From contig JAYQTA010000006.1 in assembly GCA_038147155.1 (NCBI GenBank), positions 1 to 64,000 of the forward strand: a stretch of DNA of 64,000 bases. The letters run 5' to 3'. The position numbers and the translations under genes are program-made. This document shows, one piece after another, positions 24,841-32,469 of this stretch (its first letter is position 1; each line of letters begins with the position of its first letter). The notes below the pieces were generated by a model. The model ran no database searches and was not told where the DNA came from. It worked only from the letters and a program-made list of their open reading frames with translations. This DNA comes from Australimonas brisbanensis. GTDB lineage: Bacteria > Chloroflexota > Dehalococcoidia > Lucifugimonadales > Australimonadaceae.

Positions 24841-25181
24841 GCATCCTGCTGGGCTCCCTGCTCCTGGCGGCGTGCCTGGTCATCGTGGTCTGGCCCCTGG
24901 CCCGTCGCACCGCGGCACAGGCCGCCGGTGAGGAGGCTGACGCGCTGGCCGAGGGACTGCGGCGGGCGCGTGAACGCGTATACGAGGAGATACGGGCGCT
25001 GCAGCAGGAGCGCTTCCTGGGCAACCTGACGCCGGAGCAGTACCGGGCGCAGCTGGACGCTGCGCGCTCGCGTGCCGCGCACCTGGCCGCGCAGCAGGCG
25101 GGGGTACAGGAGGCGATGGCCTCGGTGGAGGAGGAGGCCGAGGCGGCGCTGCGCGCGGCGGCGGGAGAGGCAGAGGCATGA
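24837..25181 (+). CDS. Short CcmI-like membrane protein
   Basis: A 114-residue protein with one N-terminal membrane helix and a long charged, probably coiled-coil helix. It contains YEEIRALQQERFLGNLTPEQ and YRAQLDAARSRAAHLAA. Placement and layout recall the N-terminal part of CcmI/CycH, without the TPR domain. It starts with GTG overlapping ccmF (GTGA) and ends in an ATGA overlap with the next gene. Function in apocytochrome handling is inferred from position. Confidence 0.7.
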   Translation: MSILLGSLLLAACLVIVVWPLARRTAAQAAGEEADALAEGLRRARERVYEEIRALQQERFLGNLTPEQYRAQLDAARSRAAHLAAQQAGVQEAMASVEEEAEAALRAAAGEAEA

Positions 25182-26362
25182 GGCGGGCGCTGGCCCTGCT
25201 GACCGTGGCACTGGCGCTGGTGGTACTGGCGGCCCCCACGAGCGCGCAGGAAGGAGCCACGCTCTCCGGCACGGTGGTGCATGGGCGCACCGGCGAGCCC
25301 GTGGTGGATGCGGTGGTCTCCCTCGCCGTGCTGGACGGTGTGGCGCTGGTGACCCAGGAGAGCGCCCGGTCGGGGCCCGACGGCGCCTTTGCCTTCAGCG
25401 TGGTCCCGGCCACCGGACGCACCTTCTTCGTGAGCGTGGACCACGCAGGCGCACGCTACTCGGACTCGCGCTCCATGGGCACGCTGGCCGAGCCGGTGGA
25501 ACTGGTGGTCTACGAGGCCACCACGGACTCCGGGGTACTGGAGATGGACTCCCACTCCATCCTGGTGACCGGCGCCGACCCGGACGAGGGCTTCGTGGAG
25601 GTGCTGGAGCGCGTGACGGTGTTCAACCGCTCCGGCACCACCCTGGTGGCGGACACGGGCTCCGGCAACATGCCCAACCTGCTGCGCTTCGCCCTGCCCG
25701 CGGGGGCGCGCAACCTGGACGTGCGTTCCAACCTGGTGGGCGGGGACATCCTGGAGGTGGACCGGGGCTTCGCCCTCACCACCCCCATCCTGCCCACGCC
25801 CGATGAGCCACATCAATTCGAGTTCGTCTACCGGGTGGATTACGAGGGTGATGCGGTGGACCTCTCCCGCACCCTGCGCTTCGGCGCACGCACCCTCACC
25901 TTCGTGGTGCCGGTGGACGCGGGCGAGCCGCTGGCACCGGGTCTGGAGTCGCTGGGCTCGGCGGAGCTATCGGGACGCTTCTGGCGGCTCATGGAGGGGG
26001 CGGACATCGCTCCCGGCACGGTGGTGAGCCTGGGCATCGGCGCGCTGCCCCACCCCAGTCTGTGGGCCCGCCTGGCCCGCATGGGCGGCGATTGGTACCT
26101 GCTTTACGTCCTGCCTGCCCTGGCGGGCGTGGTGGCCGCAGCGGGGCTCTGGTGGGCGCTGCGCCGCCGGACGCCCGCCGTGGCCCTCACCGGCTCGACG
26201 CCCGCCGAGCGGCGCGAGAACGTGCTGGCGCAGGCAGCGGCGCTGGAGGAAGCGCGGGCGAGGGGGGCGGTGGACGAAGGGGAGTACCAACGTCGCAGGG
26301 CTGCGCTCAAGGCGGCGCTGGTGCGCCTGGGGGTGGAGGAGCGCACGGGCGAGGGACGCTAG
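25178..26362 (+). CDS. Secreted, C-terminally anchored carboxypeptidase-regulatory-like domain protein
   Basis: A 394-residue protein. It has a signal peptide ending ...PTSAQ, a beta-sandwich of the carboxypeptidase-regulatory type (SGTVVHGRTGEPVVDAVVSL), a long mostly beta exported region, one membrane helix (about residues 306-328) and a cytoplasmic helical tail ENVLAQAAALEEARARGAVD. The tail resembles short oligomerisation motifs and the helix of the preceding CcmI-like protein. The ATGA overlap makes it part of the ccm operon. I do not know a CcmH/CcmF partner with this layout; an envelope role near the heme lyase is inferred. Confidence 0.65.
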   Translation: MRRALALLTVALALVVLAAPTSAQEGATLSGTVVHGRTGEPVVDAVVSLAVLDGVALVTQESARSGPDGAFAFSVVPATGRTFFVSVDHAGARYSDSRSMGTLAEPVELVVYEATTDSGVLEMDSHSILVTGADPDEGFVEVLERVTVFNRSGTTLVADTGSGNMPNLLRFALPAGARNLDVRSNLVGGDILEVDRGFALTTPILPTPDEPHQFEFVYRVDYEGDAVDLSRTLRFGARTLTFVVPVDAGEPLAPGLESLGSAELSGRFWRLMEGADIAPGTVVSLGIGALPHPSLWARLARMGGDWYLLYVLPALAGVVAAAGLWWALRRRTPAVALTGSTPAERRENVLAQAAALEEARARGAVDEGEYQRRRAALKAALVRLGVEERTGEGR

Positions 26363-26979
26363 GCAGGGTCCGTGAAGTCCCCCTCGACGATGTCCACCAC
26401 CTGCTCCAGGAACGTGATGGTAAAGTTTCCCGCGAGGCCGCCGATGCCCGCGAAGGGGGTTCCCGCCCCAGCAGCGGCCTGCTGATCGTAGGGCGAATCA
26501 CCGACCATCAGCGCGTCCCACGGCTCCACGCCCAGCAGCTCGCACGCCCGGAAGATGATGTCCGGAGCGGGCTTGGCCTCCTCCACGTCGGACCCGCCCA
26601 CGATGACGTCGGGCTCCAGCCCCGCGGCGGAGAGCATCTGGCGCGCCAGCGGCGAGGGGGTGTTGGTGACCACCGCCGTGCGGTAGCCCTTCAGGCGCAG
26701 GCGCTCCAGCACGCCCTGGGCGGCGGGGTTCACGCGGGCTGCAGCGGCGTGATCGGCGAAGTGCGCCTCGTAGTACGCCTCCACCCGCTCCACCGTCTGG
26801 GAGGGGAAGAAGAGGCGCACGTCCTCGCTGGTGGGCTGGCCGTACACGGCGCGGAACGCCTCCGGGGTCACCGGCGCGTGGCCGAAGTGGCGAGCTGCCG
26901 CGTCCATGAGCGCTGCCCAGGCATCGAAACTCTCCAGCAGTACGCCGTCCATGTCGAAGAGCACCGCGTCGAAGTTCAC
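26359..26979 (-). CDS. HAD-superfamily hydrolase (beta-phosphoglucomutase-like subgroup)
   Basis: A 206-residue HAD phosphatase. Motif I is FDAVLFDMDGVLLESF with the two catalytic Asp; motif II is TAVVTNTPS; motif III/IV is KPAPDIIF then ALMVGDSPYD. The cap is small and helical, as in phosphoglycolate phosphatase and beta-phosphoglucomutase relatives. The GTG at 26979 is chosen because it falls seven bases after the typA stop; the longer frame to 27030 would overlap typA by 44 bases. Its 3' end overlaps the converging ccm operon by four bases. Substrate not predictable. Confidence 0.82.
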   Translation of the reverse strand: MNFDAVLFDMDGVLLESFDAWAALMDAAARHFGHAPVTPEAFRAVYGQPTSEDVRLFFPSQTVERVEAYYEAHFADHAAAARVNPAAQGVLERLRLKGYRTAVVTNTPSPLARQMLSAAGLEPDVIVGGSDVEEAKPAPDIIFRACELLGVEPWDALMVGDSPYDQQAAAGAGTPFAGIGGLAGNFTITFLEQVVDIVEGDFTDPA

Positions 26980-26986
26980 GGGCGCC

Positions 26987-28822
26987 CTACCCCGCCTTGG
27001 CGGCGTTGCGCTGAGAGCGGTAGCGCTCATCGCCGTTGAGGATGCGCTTGCGCATCCGGACGGACTCGGGCGTCACCTCCACCAGCTCATCGGGGTTGAT
27101 GAACTCCAGCGCCTCCTCCAGGCTGAACTGCACCGGAGGAGCCAGGCGCGTGACAATCTCGGAGGTGGCCGAGCGCATGTTGGTCTGCTTGCGCTCCTTG
27201 GTCACGTTCAGGTTCATGTCGCCGTCGCGGTTGTGGCGGCCCACCACCATCCCCTCGTACACCGGCGTCATGGGCTCGACGAATGTCTCGCCGCGCTCCT
27301 GGGCGTTCTGCAGGCCGTAGGTGACGGCCACGCCCGTCTCCGAGGAGACGATGGAACCCGCCCGCGTGGGCTTCACCCCCCCCTGCACCGGCTCCATGCC
27401 CGCGTACTCAGCGTTCATCACCCCGTTGCCGCGGGTGATGCGCATGAAGTAGGAGCGGAAGCCGATGAGGCCGCGGGTGGGCAGCTTGTAGGTCATGTGG
27501 ACACCGCCCAACCCGTCGTGGTGCATGTCGGAGAGCACCGCGAGGCGGTTGGACAGCTCCTCGGTGATGCCACCCACGTACTCCTCGCGCGTCTCGATGT
27601 GCGCCAGCTCGTAGGGCTCGTGGAGCGTGCCCTCGATGACCTTGGTGACGGCCTCTGGCTTAGAGACCTGGAACTCCAGCCCCTCTCGGCGCAGCTTCTC
27701 GATCAGCACCGACAGGTGCAGTTCGCCGCGCCCGGAGACCATGAACTCGTCGGGGGAGTCGGTGGGGGCAACGCGCAGCCCCACGTTGGTGGTCAGCTCG
27801 CGCCGCAGCCGGTCACCCAGCATCCGGGAGGTGGCGTACTTGCCCTCCTTGCCGGAGAAGGGAGAGGTGTTCACCCCGAAGGTCATGCGGACCGTGGGCT
27901 CCTCGATGGCGATGCGCGGGAGCGCCTCGGGGCTCGCCGGGTCGGCCACGGTGTCACCTATGGATACGTCCTTGACCCCGGCGATGGCGACGATCTCCCC
28001 GGCGCTGGCGCTCTCGATCTCGTGACGGGCCAGATCGCGGAAGGCGAAAAGGCGCTCCACCCGGTAGGGGGTGGGGGAACCCTCGGCATCCAGGCGCACC
28101 ACCGCATCACCCTTAGCGATGCGTCCACGGAACACGCGGCCGATGGCGATGGCGCCCAGGTGGTTGTCGTAGTCCAGCGCGGCCACCAGGTGCTGCAGCG
28201 GGCCGTCCGGGTCCGCTGTGGGCGCTGGCACGTGGTTCACGATGGCCTCGAACAGCGGGCCCAAGTCCACGCGCGGGTCGTCCGGCGCCGCCATGGCGTA
28301 GCCCTCACGGGCCGAGGCGTACAGCACCGGAAAGTCCAACTGTGCCGGATCCGTCGCCAGCTCCAGGAACAGGTCCTGCACCGCCTCCAGCACGTAGGGG
28401 ATGCGGGTGTTGGGCCGGTCAACCTTGTTGATCACCAGCACCGGGCGCAGCCCCTTGGCCAGCGCCGTGCGCAGCACGTAGCGCGTCTGGGGCATGGGCC
28501 CGTCCACCGCGTCCACCACCAGCAGGCACCCATCGGCCATGTTCACCACCCGCTCCACCTCGCCGGAGAAGTCGGCGTGGCCGGGGGTGTCGATGATGTT
28601 GATGGTCACGTCGCCATAGCCGATGGCGGTGTTCTTTGCCAGGATGGTGATACCGCGCTCACGCTCCTGGGGGTCGGAGTCCATGATCAGGTCCCCGATC
28701 TGCTGGTTCTCCCGGAACACGTGGGAGTAGCGCAGCATGGCATCGACCAGGCTGGTCTTGCCGTGGTCAACGTGGGCGACGATGGCGACGTTACGCAGGT
28801 GGGTCTGGGGCTTTGCAGTCAT
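26987..28822 (-). CDS. typA: Ribosome-associated GTPase TypA/BipA
   Basis: A 611-residue translational GTPase of the TypA/BipA family, which binds the ribosome and matters in stress and low temperature. G1 is AHVDHGKTSLVDAML, switch II is DTPGHADFSGEVER, and G4 NKVD appears in VLVINKVDRPN. The C-terminal domain has the BipA pattern (LPTRGLIGFRSYFMRITRGNG). The start at 28822 is by family comparison; no Shine-Dalgarno is visible. A TACAAT -10 box lies at 28890-28895 on this strand. The HAD gene follows within seven bases. Confidence 0.95.
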   Translation of the reverse strand: MTAKPQTHLRNVAIVAHVDHGKTSLVDAMLRYSHVFRENQQIGDLIMDSDPQERERGITILAKNTAIGYGDVTINIIDTPGHADFSGEVERVVNMADGCLLVVDAVDGPMPQTRYVLRTALAKGLRPVLVINKVDRPNTRIPYVLEAVQDLFLELATDPAQLDFPVLYASAREGYAMAAPDDPRVDLGPLFEAIVNHVPAPTADPDGPLQHLVAALDYDNHLGAIAIGRVFRGRIAKGDAVVRLDAEGSPTPYRVERLFAFRDLARHEIESASAGEIVAIAGVKDVSIGDTVADPASPEALPRIAIEEPTVRMTFGVNTSPFSGKEGKYATSRMLGDRLRRELTTNVGLRVAPTDSPDEFMVSGRGELHLSVLIEKLRREGLEFQVSKPEAVTKVIEGTLHEPYELAHIETREEYVGGITEELSNRLAVLSDMHHDGLGGVHMTYKLPTRGLIGFRSYFMRITRGNGVMNAEYAGMEPVQGGVKPTRAGSIVSSETGVAVTYGLQNAQERGETFVEPMTPVYEGMVVGRHNRDGDMNLNVTKERKQTNMRSATSEIVTRLAPPVQFSLEEALEFINPDELVEVTPESVRMRKRILNGDERYRSQRNAAKAG

Positions 28823-28902
28823 AGCGATGGGGCGGGCCAGCGCGCTCGCACGGCCCGGTACCGGGAACCTCTCAAGGGGGCTGCCTCTCATTGTAACAGG
28901 AA

Positions 28903-28933
28903 GGCCCCGCGCAACTTCTCTGGGCGCGGGGCC
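28903..28933 (-). terminator. Stem-loop between tRNA-Asn and typA
   Basis: GGCCCCGCGC at 28903-28912 pairs with GCGCGGGGCC at 28924-28933. It lies just after tRNA-Asn on the minus strand and ends in CTTCCTG. It also abuts the likely typA promoter, so it may separate the two transcripts. Confidence 0.55.
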
Positions 28934-28955
28934 ACGCAGGACGAACAGGGAGCGC

Positions 28956-29030
<75 letters not shown>

Positions 29031-29064
29031 ACGCTCACTGGCCGCGCGCGGCGGCCGACGCCTG

Positions 29065-29094
29065 ATTCTACCAGTCGCCGAACGTCGCTCGCAA
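29065..29094 (-). promoter_or_regulatory. Promoter of tRNA-Asn
   Basis: On the minus strand TTGCGA (29089-29094), an 18-base spacer and TAGAAT (29065-29070) precede tRNA-Asn by about 35 bases. The same TAGAAT box stands before tRNA-Gln and tRNA-Leu. Confidence 0.65.
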
Positions 29095-29125
29095 GGCAAC
29101 GAGCGGGGCCACGGCCTGGCGCGCG

Positions 29126-29156
29126 TTGACCCGTCGCAACGCCCCTGTGATACCAT
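29126..29156 (+). promoter_or_regulatory. Promoter of the tRNA-Ala/tRNA-Arg unit
   Basis: TTGACC (29126-29131) is followed after 17 bases by GATACCAT (29149-29156), about 45 bases before tRNA-Ala. Confidence 0.55.
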
Positions 29157-29201
29157 TGGCCGGAGTTCTGAGGCGTGCATGGCACGCCTGTGTCGGGGGA
29201 T

Positions 29202-29277
29202 GGGGATATAGCTCAACTGGAAGAGCGCTGCGTTCGCATCGCAGAGGTTGGGGGTTCGAGTCCCCCTATCTCCACCA
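29202..29277 (+). tRNA. tRNA-Ala (CGC)
   Basis: Plus-strand cloverleaf: acceptor GGGGATA pairs with TATCTCC, anticodon loop TTCGCAT gives CGC, the T arm has GTTCGAGTC, and CCA is encoded at the 3' end. Confidence 0.96.
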
Positions 29278-29310
29278 ACCCCCGTCCCGCCACCTGCACA
29301 CCGCACCCGT

Positions 29311-29386
29311 GCCCCTGTAGCTCAGGAGGATAGAGCAGCGGTTTCCTAAACCGCGTGCCTGGGTTCGAGTCCCAGCAGGGGTACCA
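29311..29386 (+). tRNA. tRNA-Arg (CCT)
   Basis: Plus-strand cloverleaf: acceptor GCCCCTG pairs with CAGGGGT (G-T at the first pair), anticodon loop TTCCTAA gives CCT, the T arm has GTTCGAGTC, and CCA is encoded. A stem-loop, CGCCCCGC with GCGGGGCG (29411-29431), lies 24 bases downstream. Confidence 0.95.
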
Positions 29387-29476
29387 CGGTCCACGGCCCA
29401 TCCCCTCGTGCGCCCCGCCACCCGCGGGGCGTCAGGGTGTGCGCCGCGCCGTGGCCCGCTTACCAAGTGAGAAAGA

Positions 29477-29506
29477 GAGCGGGGCCAGCATGTGCTGGCC
29501 CCGCTC
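29477..29506 (-). terminator. Strong stem-loop, probable terminator
   Basis: A perfect 14-base inverted repeat (GAGCGGGGCCAGCA and its complement) surrounds a two-base centre. Reading the minus strand it is followed by TCTTTCTC, a pyrimidine- and T-rich tract. This favours termination of the minus-strand Asp-rich reading frame at 29532-29711. Confidence 0.6.
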
Positions 29507-29531
29507 GTTGGGTCATCCGAACGCCGGTTGA

Positions 29532-29711
29532 CTAGCGGCCCTTGCCGCCCTTGCTGCCCTTGCTGTCCTTACCATCCTTGTCATCGTCATCGTCGTCGTC
29601 GTCGTCGCCACCACGACCGCCCTTGTCATCGCCACCCTTGGACGAGGCGTTCTGCTCATTCTTGTGATCGTCGTCCTTGCCGTTGTCCTTCTTGCCCTCG
29701 TCAGAGCGCAC
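29532..29711 (-). CDS. Putative small Asp/Lys/Gly-rich protein
   Basis: A 59-residue frame from a GTG. Its composition is extreme: lysine-glycine repeats (GSKGGKGR at the end) and a run of nine aspartates in the middle made by a GTC/ATC repeat on the plus strand. No folded domain is expected. Support is a strong stem-loop with T-rich tail just beyond its stop. Against it, no ribosome site precedes the GTG. Poly-Asp tracts can bind calcium, but that is speculation. Confidence 0.35.
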   Translation of the reverse strand: MRSDEGKKDNGKDDDHKNEQNASSKGGDDKGGRGGDDDDDDDDDKDGKDSKGSKGGKGR

Positions 29712-29725
29712 CCTGCGGAGGTGAT

Positions 29726-29836
29726 GTGCTGACGACCGTGGACGTGTGGGGAGAGCGCCAGGCCGTCTGCATCCAGTGCGGCGGTCAGGCCGGAATGCCC
29801 ATCGAAGAGGCCGGTAGCCAGCGCAGGGCGGCCTGA
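29726..29836 (+). CDS. Putative 36-residue protein with a CIQCGG motif
   Basis: A very short frame starting GTG right after GGAGGTGAT, an almost perfect anti-16S match. The product contains TTVDVWGERQAVCIQCGGQ and a charged tail. CXXC followed by GG resembles half a zinc ribbon or knuckle. It diverges from the Asp-rich frame and lies 80 bases before the bicupin gene. Length makes coding status uncertain; the ribosome site is the main evidence. Confidence 0.35.
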   Translation: MLTTVDVWGERQAVCIQCGGQAGMPIEEAGSQRRAA

Positions 29837-29863
29837 TGCCTCCCCCTCACTTGCCCGGCCCGC

Positions 29864-29869
29864 TATAGT
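29864..29869 (+). promoter_or_regulatory. Possible -10 box of the bicupin gene within a palindrome
   Basis: TATAGT at 29864-29869 is flanked by GGCCCGC on one side and GGGCGGGCC on the other, so the -10 box sits in the loop of a GC palindrome. No good -35 is visible. It lies 47 bases before the start at 29917. Confidence 0.35.
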
Positions 29870-29916
29870 GGGCGGGCCCCGCCGCAGGGCGGGAGTCCAG
29901 AGCCAGCAGGTGAGCC

Positions 29917-31032
29917 ATGGCGTCTCGGCCCGAAGTGAAGCCCGGTCAGCAGCAGTTGCAGCGGGTGAACGACTACCTGGAGTTCGTGAAGCGGGAGGGC
30001 ATCCCCAACATCACGGGGTTCGCCATCGACGACCTGCGCACGCTGGAGGTGGCCCCGTGGGCCCGCCTTGACTGCCTGGGCGCCTACATCAACCTGGACG
30101 GCAACGGTGGCACCAACGACTCCTACGTCGCCCAGATACCGCCGGGCGGGAAGATGGCCCCGGAGAAGCACCTGTTCGAGAAGGACATCTACGTACTGTC
30201 CGGGCGCGGGGCCACGCTGGTGGGCGACGACCCGGCCACCCGCACCTCCTTCGAGTGGAAGGAGGGGAGTATCTTCTCCATCCCCCTGAACGTGTGGCAC
30301 CAGCACATGAACGGCTCGGGTTCGGAGCCCGCCCGGTTCATGGCGGTGACCACGCTGCCGCTGGTGATGAACCTGTTCCACAACGAGGACTTCATCTTCA
30401 ACAACGACTTCGCCTTCACCGACCGGCTGCCCTCGGCAGGCCGCTACCAGGGCGAGGGGCAGCTGTTCACGGGCAACTCCGGGCGCACCAACGTGTGGGA
30501 GACGAACTTCGTCCCCGACATCGCCACCTTCACCACGTTCACGTGGAAGGAGCGCGGGGCGGGCGGGTCCACCGTCTCCTTCGAGTTCGCCGACAACACC
30601 ATGGGTTCCCACGTCTCTCAGTTCCCCGTGGGCACCTACAAGAAGGCACACCGGCACGGGCCGGGAGCCCACGTCATCATCATCTCCGGCACCGGCTACT
30701 CCCTGCTCTGGCCCGACGGCGGGCGCGTGCCGGAGGACGTAATCCGCGTGGACTGGAAGCGCGGCGGGATGGTGGTGCCGCCCTACAACTGGTTCCACCA
30801 GCACTTCAACGGCGGCACCGAGCCCGCCCGCTACCTCGCCTTCCGCTGGGGCAGCCAGAAGCACACCTTCGTCTACGACCCCGGCGAGGCAGACATCAGC
30901 GTTAAGGACGGCGGGGCGCAGATCGAGTACGAGGACGAGAGCCCCTGGATCCACGACACCTTCGCCGAGACGCTGGCGCGGGCGGGCGGGACGTCCAAGA
31001 TGGCGGACTTCATCCCGCGTCTTCGCGCCTAG
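29917..31032 (+). CDS. Bicupin protein, paralogue 1
   Basis: A 371-residue protein with two cupin barrels, homologous throughout to the products at 58648-59805 and 59874-61022. First barrel: PPGGKMAPEKHLFEKDIYVL, GRGAT, then VWHQHMNGSG. Second barrel: FPVGTYKKAHRHGPGAH followed by VPPYNWFHQHFNGG. In the second barrel HRH plus a later His and the FHQHFN His could hold a metal. AGGTGA precedes the ATG. It ends before a bidirectional terminator. Enzymatic role unknown; dioxygenase or lyase activity is possible. Confidence 0.8.
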   Translation: MASRPEVKPGQQQLQRVNDYLEFVKREGIPNITGFAIDDLRTLEVAPWARLDCLGAYINLDGNGGTNDSYVAQIPPGGKMAPEKHLFEKDIYVLSGRGATLVGDDPATRTSFEWKEGSIFSIPLNVWHQHMNGSGSEPARFMAVTTLPLVMNLFHNEDFIFNNDFAFTDRLPSAGRYQGEGQLFTGNSGRTNVWETNFVPDIATFTTFTWKERGAGGSTVSFEFADNTMGSHVSQFPVGTYKKAHRHGPGAHVIIISGTGYSLLWPDGGRVPEDVIRVDWKRGGMVVPPYNWFHQHFNGGTEPARYLAFRWGSQKHTFVYDPGEADISVKDGGAQIEYEDESPWIHDTFAETLARAGGTSKMADFIPRLRA

Positions 31033-31060
31033 GGCGCCGCAGGGCAACCAGGCAGACGCA

Positions 31061-31089
31061 GAGGGCCGCGCCCGGTGGGCGCGGCCCTC
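31061..31089. terminator. Bidirectional terminator-like stem-loop
   Basis: GAGGGCCGCGCCC (31061-31073) pairs perfectly with GGGCGCGGCCCTC (31077-31089) around GGT. It lies between two converging genes, the bicupin ending at 31032 and the minus-strand gene ending at 31111. Confidence 0.7.
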
Positions 31090-31110
31090 TCGTGTGTTCA
31101 ACGCCCGACG

Positions 31111-31728
31111 CTAGCCGAGGGGCTGAACCGCGTGGAACTCGATGGCCGGGGGGTTTTTGGCGTACTTGGACGCGGGGTGCTGCCCCACGAACGCCCCCAC
31201 CTCCGGCGCACGCCCGCCGCCCTGGGCCGCCTCCCGCGAGGCGAAGGCGATGACCATGCAGAAGCGGGTGGGCGTGCCGCCGGAGCGCAGCAGCTGGGCC
31301 CAGGCGAAGCCGGGGTTGTGCTGGCGCTGGAGGGCGAACAGCTCACGCCGGGAGGCCTCGTACTCGGCGGCCTTCCCGATGGAGGAGAGTTCCCAGTCGG
31401 CCAGCTGGAGGCACCCGACCTGCGATTCGGCCCCCTCCACGATGGGCACCTCGTAGCCCAGGTGCGCGGCTGGCTCGCCCAGCCCGCCGGCGCGCAGCTC
31501 ACGCGCCAACGCCGTCTCGGCGCCCGAGGCCCCGAAGACCAGGGCGGCGTCGCGCTCGGCCCACCAGGACAGGAGCGTGTAGTGGTCGGGCCGCCCGTAG
31601 GAGCGCAGCAGGCTCGCCCCCTGCCCGCCCACCGCCGCGCGCGCCAGCCCCGCCAGACGCCTGAGCGCCGCCTCCACGCCGGGCCCGGAGCCCAACGCCG
31701 CATCCACCTCCAGCCGGTCCACGTACAT
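31111..31728 (-). CDS. Protein with two ABM/Dabb-like ferredoxin-fold halves
   Basis: A 205-residue protein of unknown role. Both halves look like dimeric alpha/beta barrel domains of the antibiotic-biosynthesis-monooxygenase type. The first runs from VDRLEVDAALGSGPG to SYGRPDHYTLLSWWAERDAA; the second runs from CLQLADWELSSIG to TRFCMVIAFASREA and SKYAKNPPAIEFHAVQPLG. GGAGGG precedes the ATG. The assignment is by pattern of alternating strands and helices only. It is transcribed toward the bicupin gene. Confidence 0.5.
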   Translation of the reverse strand: MYVDRLEVDAALGSGPGVEAALRRLAGLARAAVGGQGASLLRSYGRPDHYTLLSWWAERDAALVFGASGAETALARELRAGGLGEPAAHLGYEVPIVEGAESQVGCLQLADWELSSIGKAAEYEASRRELFALQRQHNPGFAWAQLLRSGGTPTRFCMVIAFASREAAQGGGRAPEVGAFVGQHPASKYAKNPPAIEFHAVQPLG

Positions 31729-31800
31729 CGCCGCCCTCCCTCGCTTGGTTGCGCGAGGGTAGCAGATGGGGGAGGCCGGCAGGCCGCTAGCGCGCGAGCC

Positions 31801-32331
31801 CTACGCCTTCAGCATCTGGAGGAAGTGGGCGCGCAGCTTGGCCACCTTGGGCTCGATGATCACCTGGCAGTAGGGCTGGTACGGGTTGTCGTCGAAGTAG
31901 TTCTGGTGGTAGTCCTCGGCCGGGTAGAAGGTCGTGAGGGGCGCCACCTGGGTGACGATGCGCCCACCCCACACGCTGGCGAACTCGGCGATGGCCTCCT
32001 GTGCCGCGCTCTCCTGCTCGCTGGAGTGGGTGAAGATGGCCGAGCGGTACTGGGTGCCCACGTCGTTCCCCTGCCGGTTGAGCTGGGTGGGGTCGTGGAT
32101 CGTGAAGAAGACACGCAGCAGGTCCGCGTAGGAGACCACGTCCGGGTCAAAGGTGAGCTGCACCACCTCGGCGTGGCCGGTGGCGCCGGAGCATACGTCC
32201 CGGTAGGACGGGTCCGGTGTGTGCCCGCCCGCGTAGCCGGAGACGACGCGCTCCACACCCTTCACCCGCTGGTAGACCGCCTCCAGGCACCAGAAGCAAC
32301 CTCCCCCCAGCGTCGCCTGTTCCTGGGCCAC
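31801..32331 (-). CDS. msrA: Peptide-methionine (S)-S-oxide reductase MsrA
   Basis: A 176-residue MsrA that reduces methionine-S-sulfoxide in proteins. GGGCFWCLEAVYQRVKGV holds the catalytic Cys12 and Cys15. Other family segments are SGYAGGHTPDPSYRDVCSG, GHAEVVQLTFDP, QYRSAIF and FYPAEDYHQNYF. The GTG start at 32331 has AGGAGGTGG upstream, and a TAGCAT -10 box lies at about 32358-32363. MsrB is not adjacent. Confidence 0.95.
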   Translation of the reverse strand: MAQEQATLGGGCFWCLEAVYQRVKGVERVVSGYAGGHTPDPSYRDVCSGATGHAEVVQLTFDPDVVSYADLLRVFFTIHDPTQLNRQGNDVGTQYRSAIFTHSSEQESAAQEAIAEFASVWGGRIVTQVAPLTTFYPAEDYHQNYFDDNPYQPYCQVIIEPKVAKLRAHFLQMLKA

Positions 32332-32469
32332 GGCCCACCTCCTGCGTGTGCTCCCCCCATGCTAGCAGCCTGATTCACGCGCCTGCACGCAGGCCACCGG
32401 GGCGTTCATGGCCCCTGCACGGGGGCGGCGCACGATGGTGGTGTTGCGGCATGCAACGGAGGTATCGCC

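Noticed and set aside
29492..29836. A 114-residue Cys/Arg/His-rich plus-strand frame
   Set aside because: Its first part is the complement of the Asp/Lys/Gly-rich tract and overlaps the strong hairpin; only the last 36 codons have a ribosome site.
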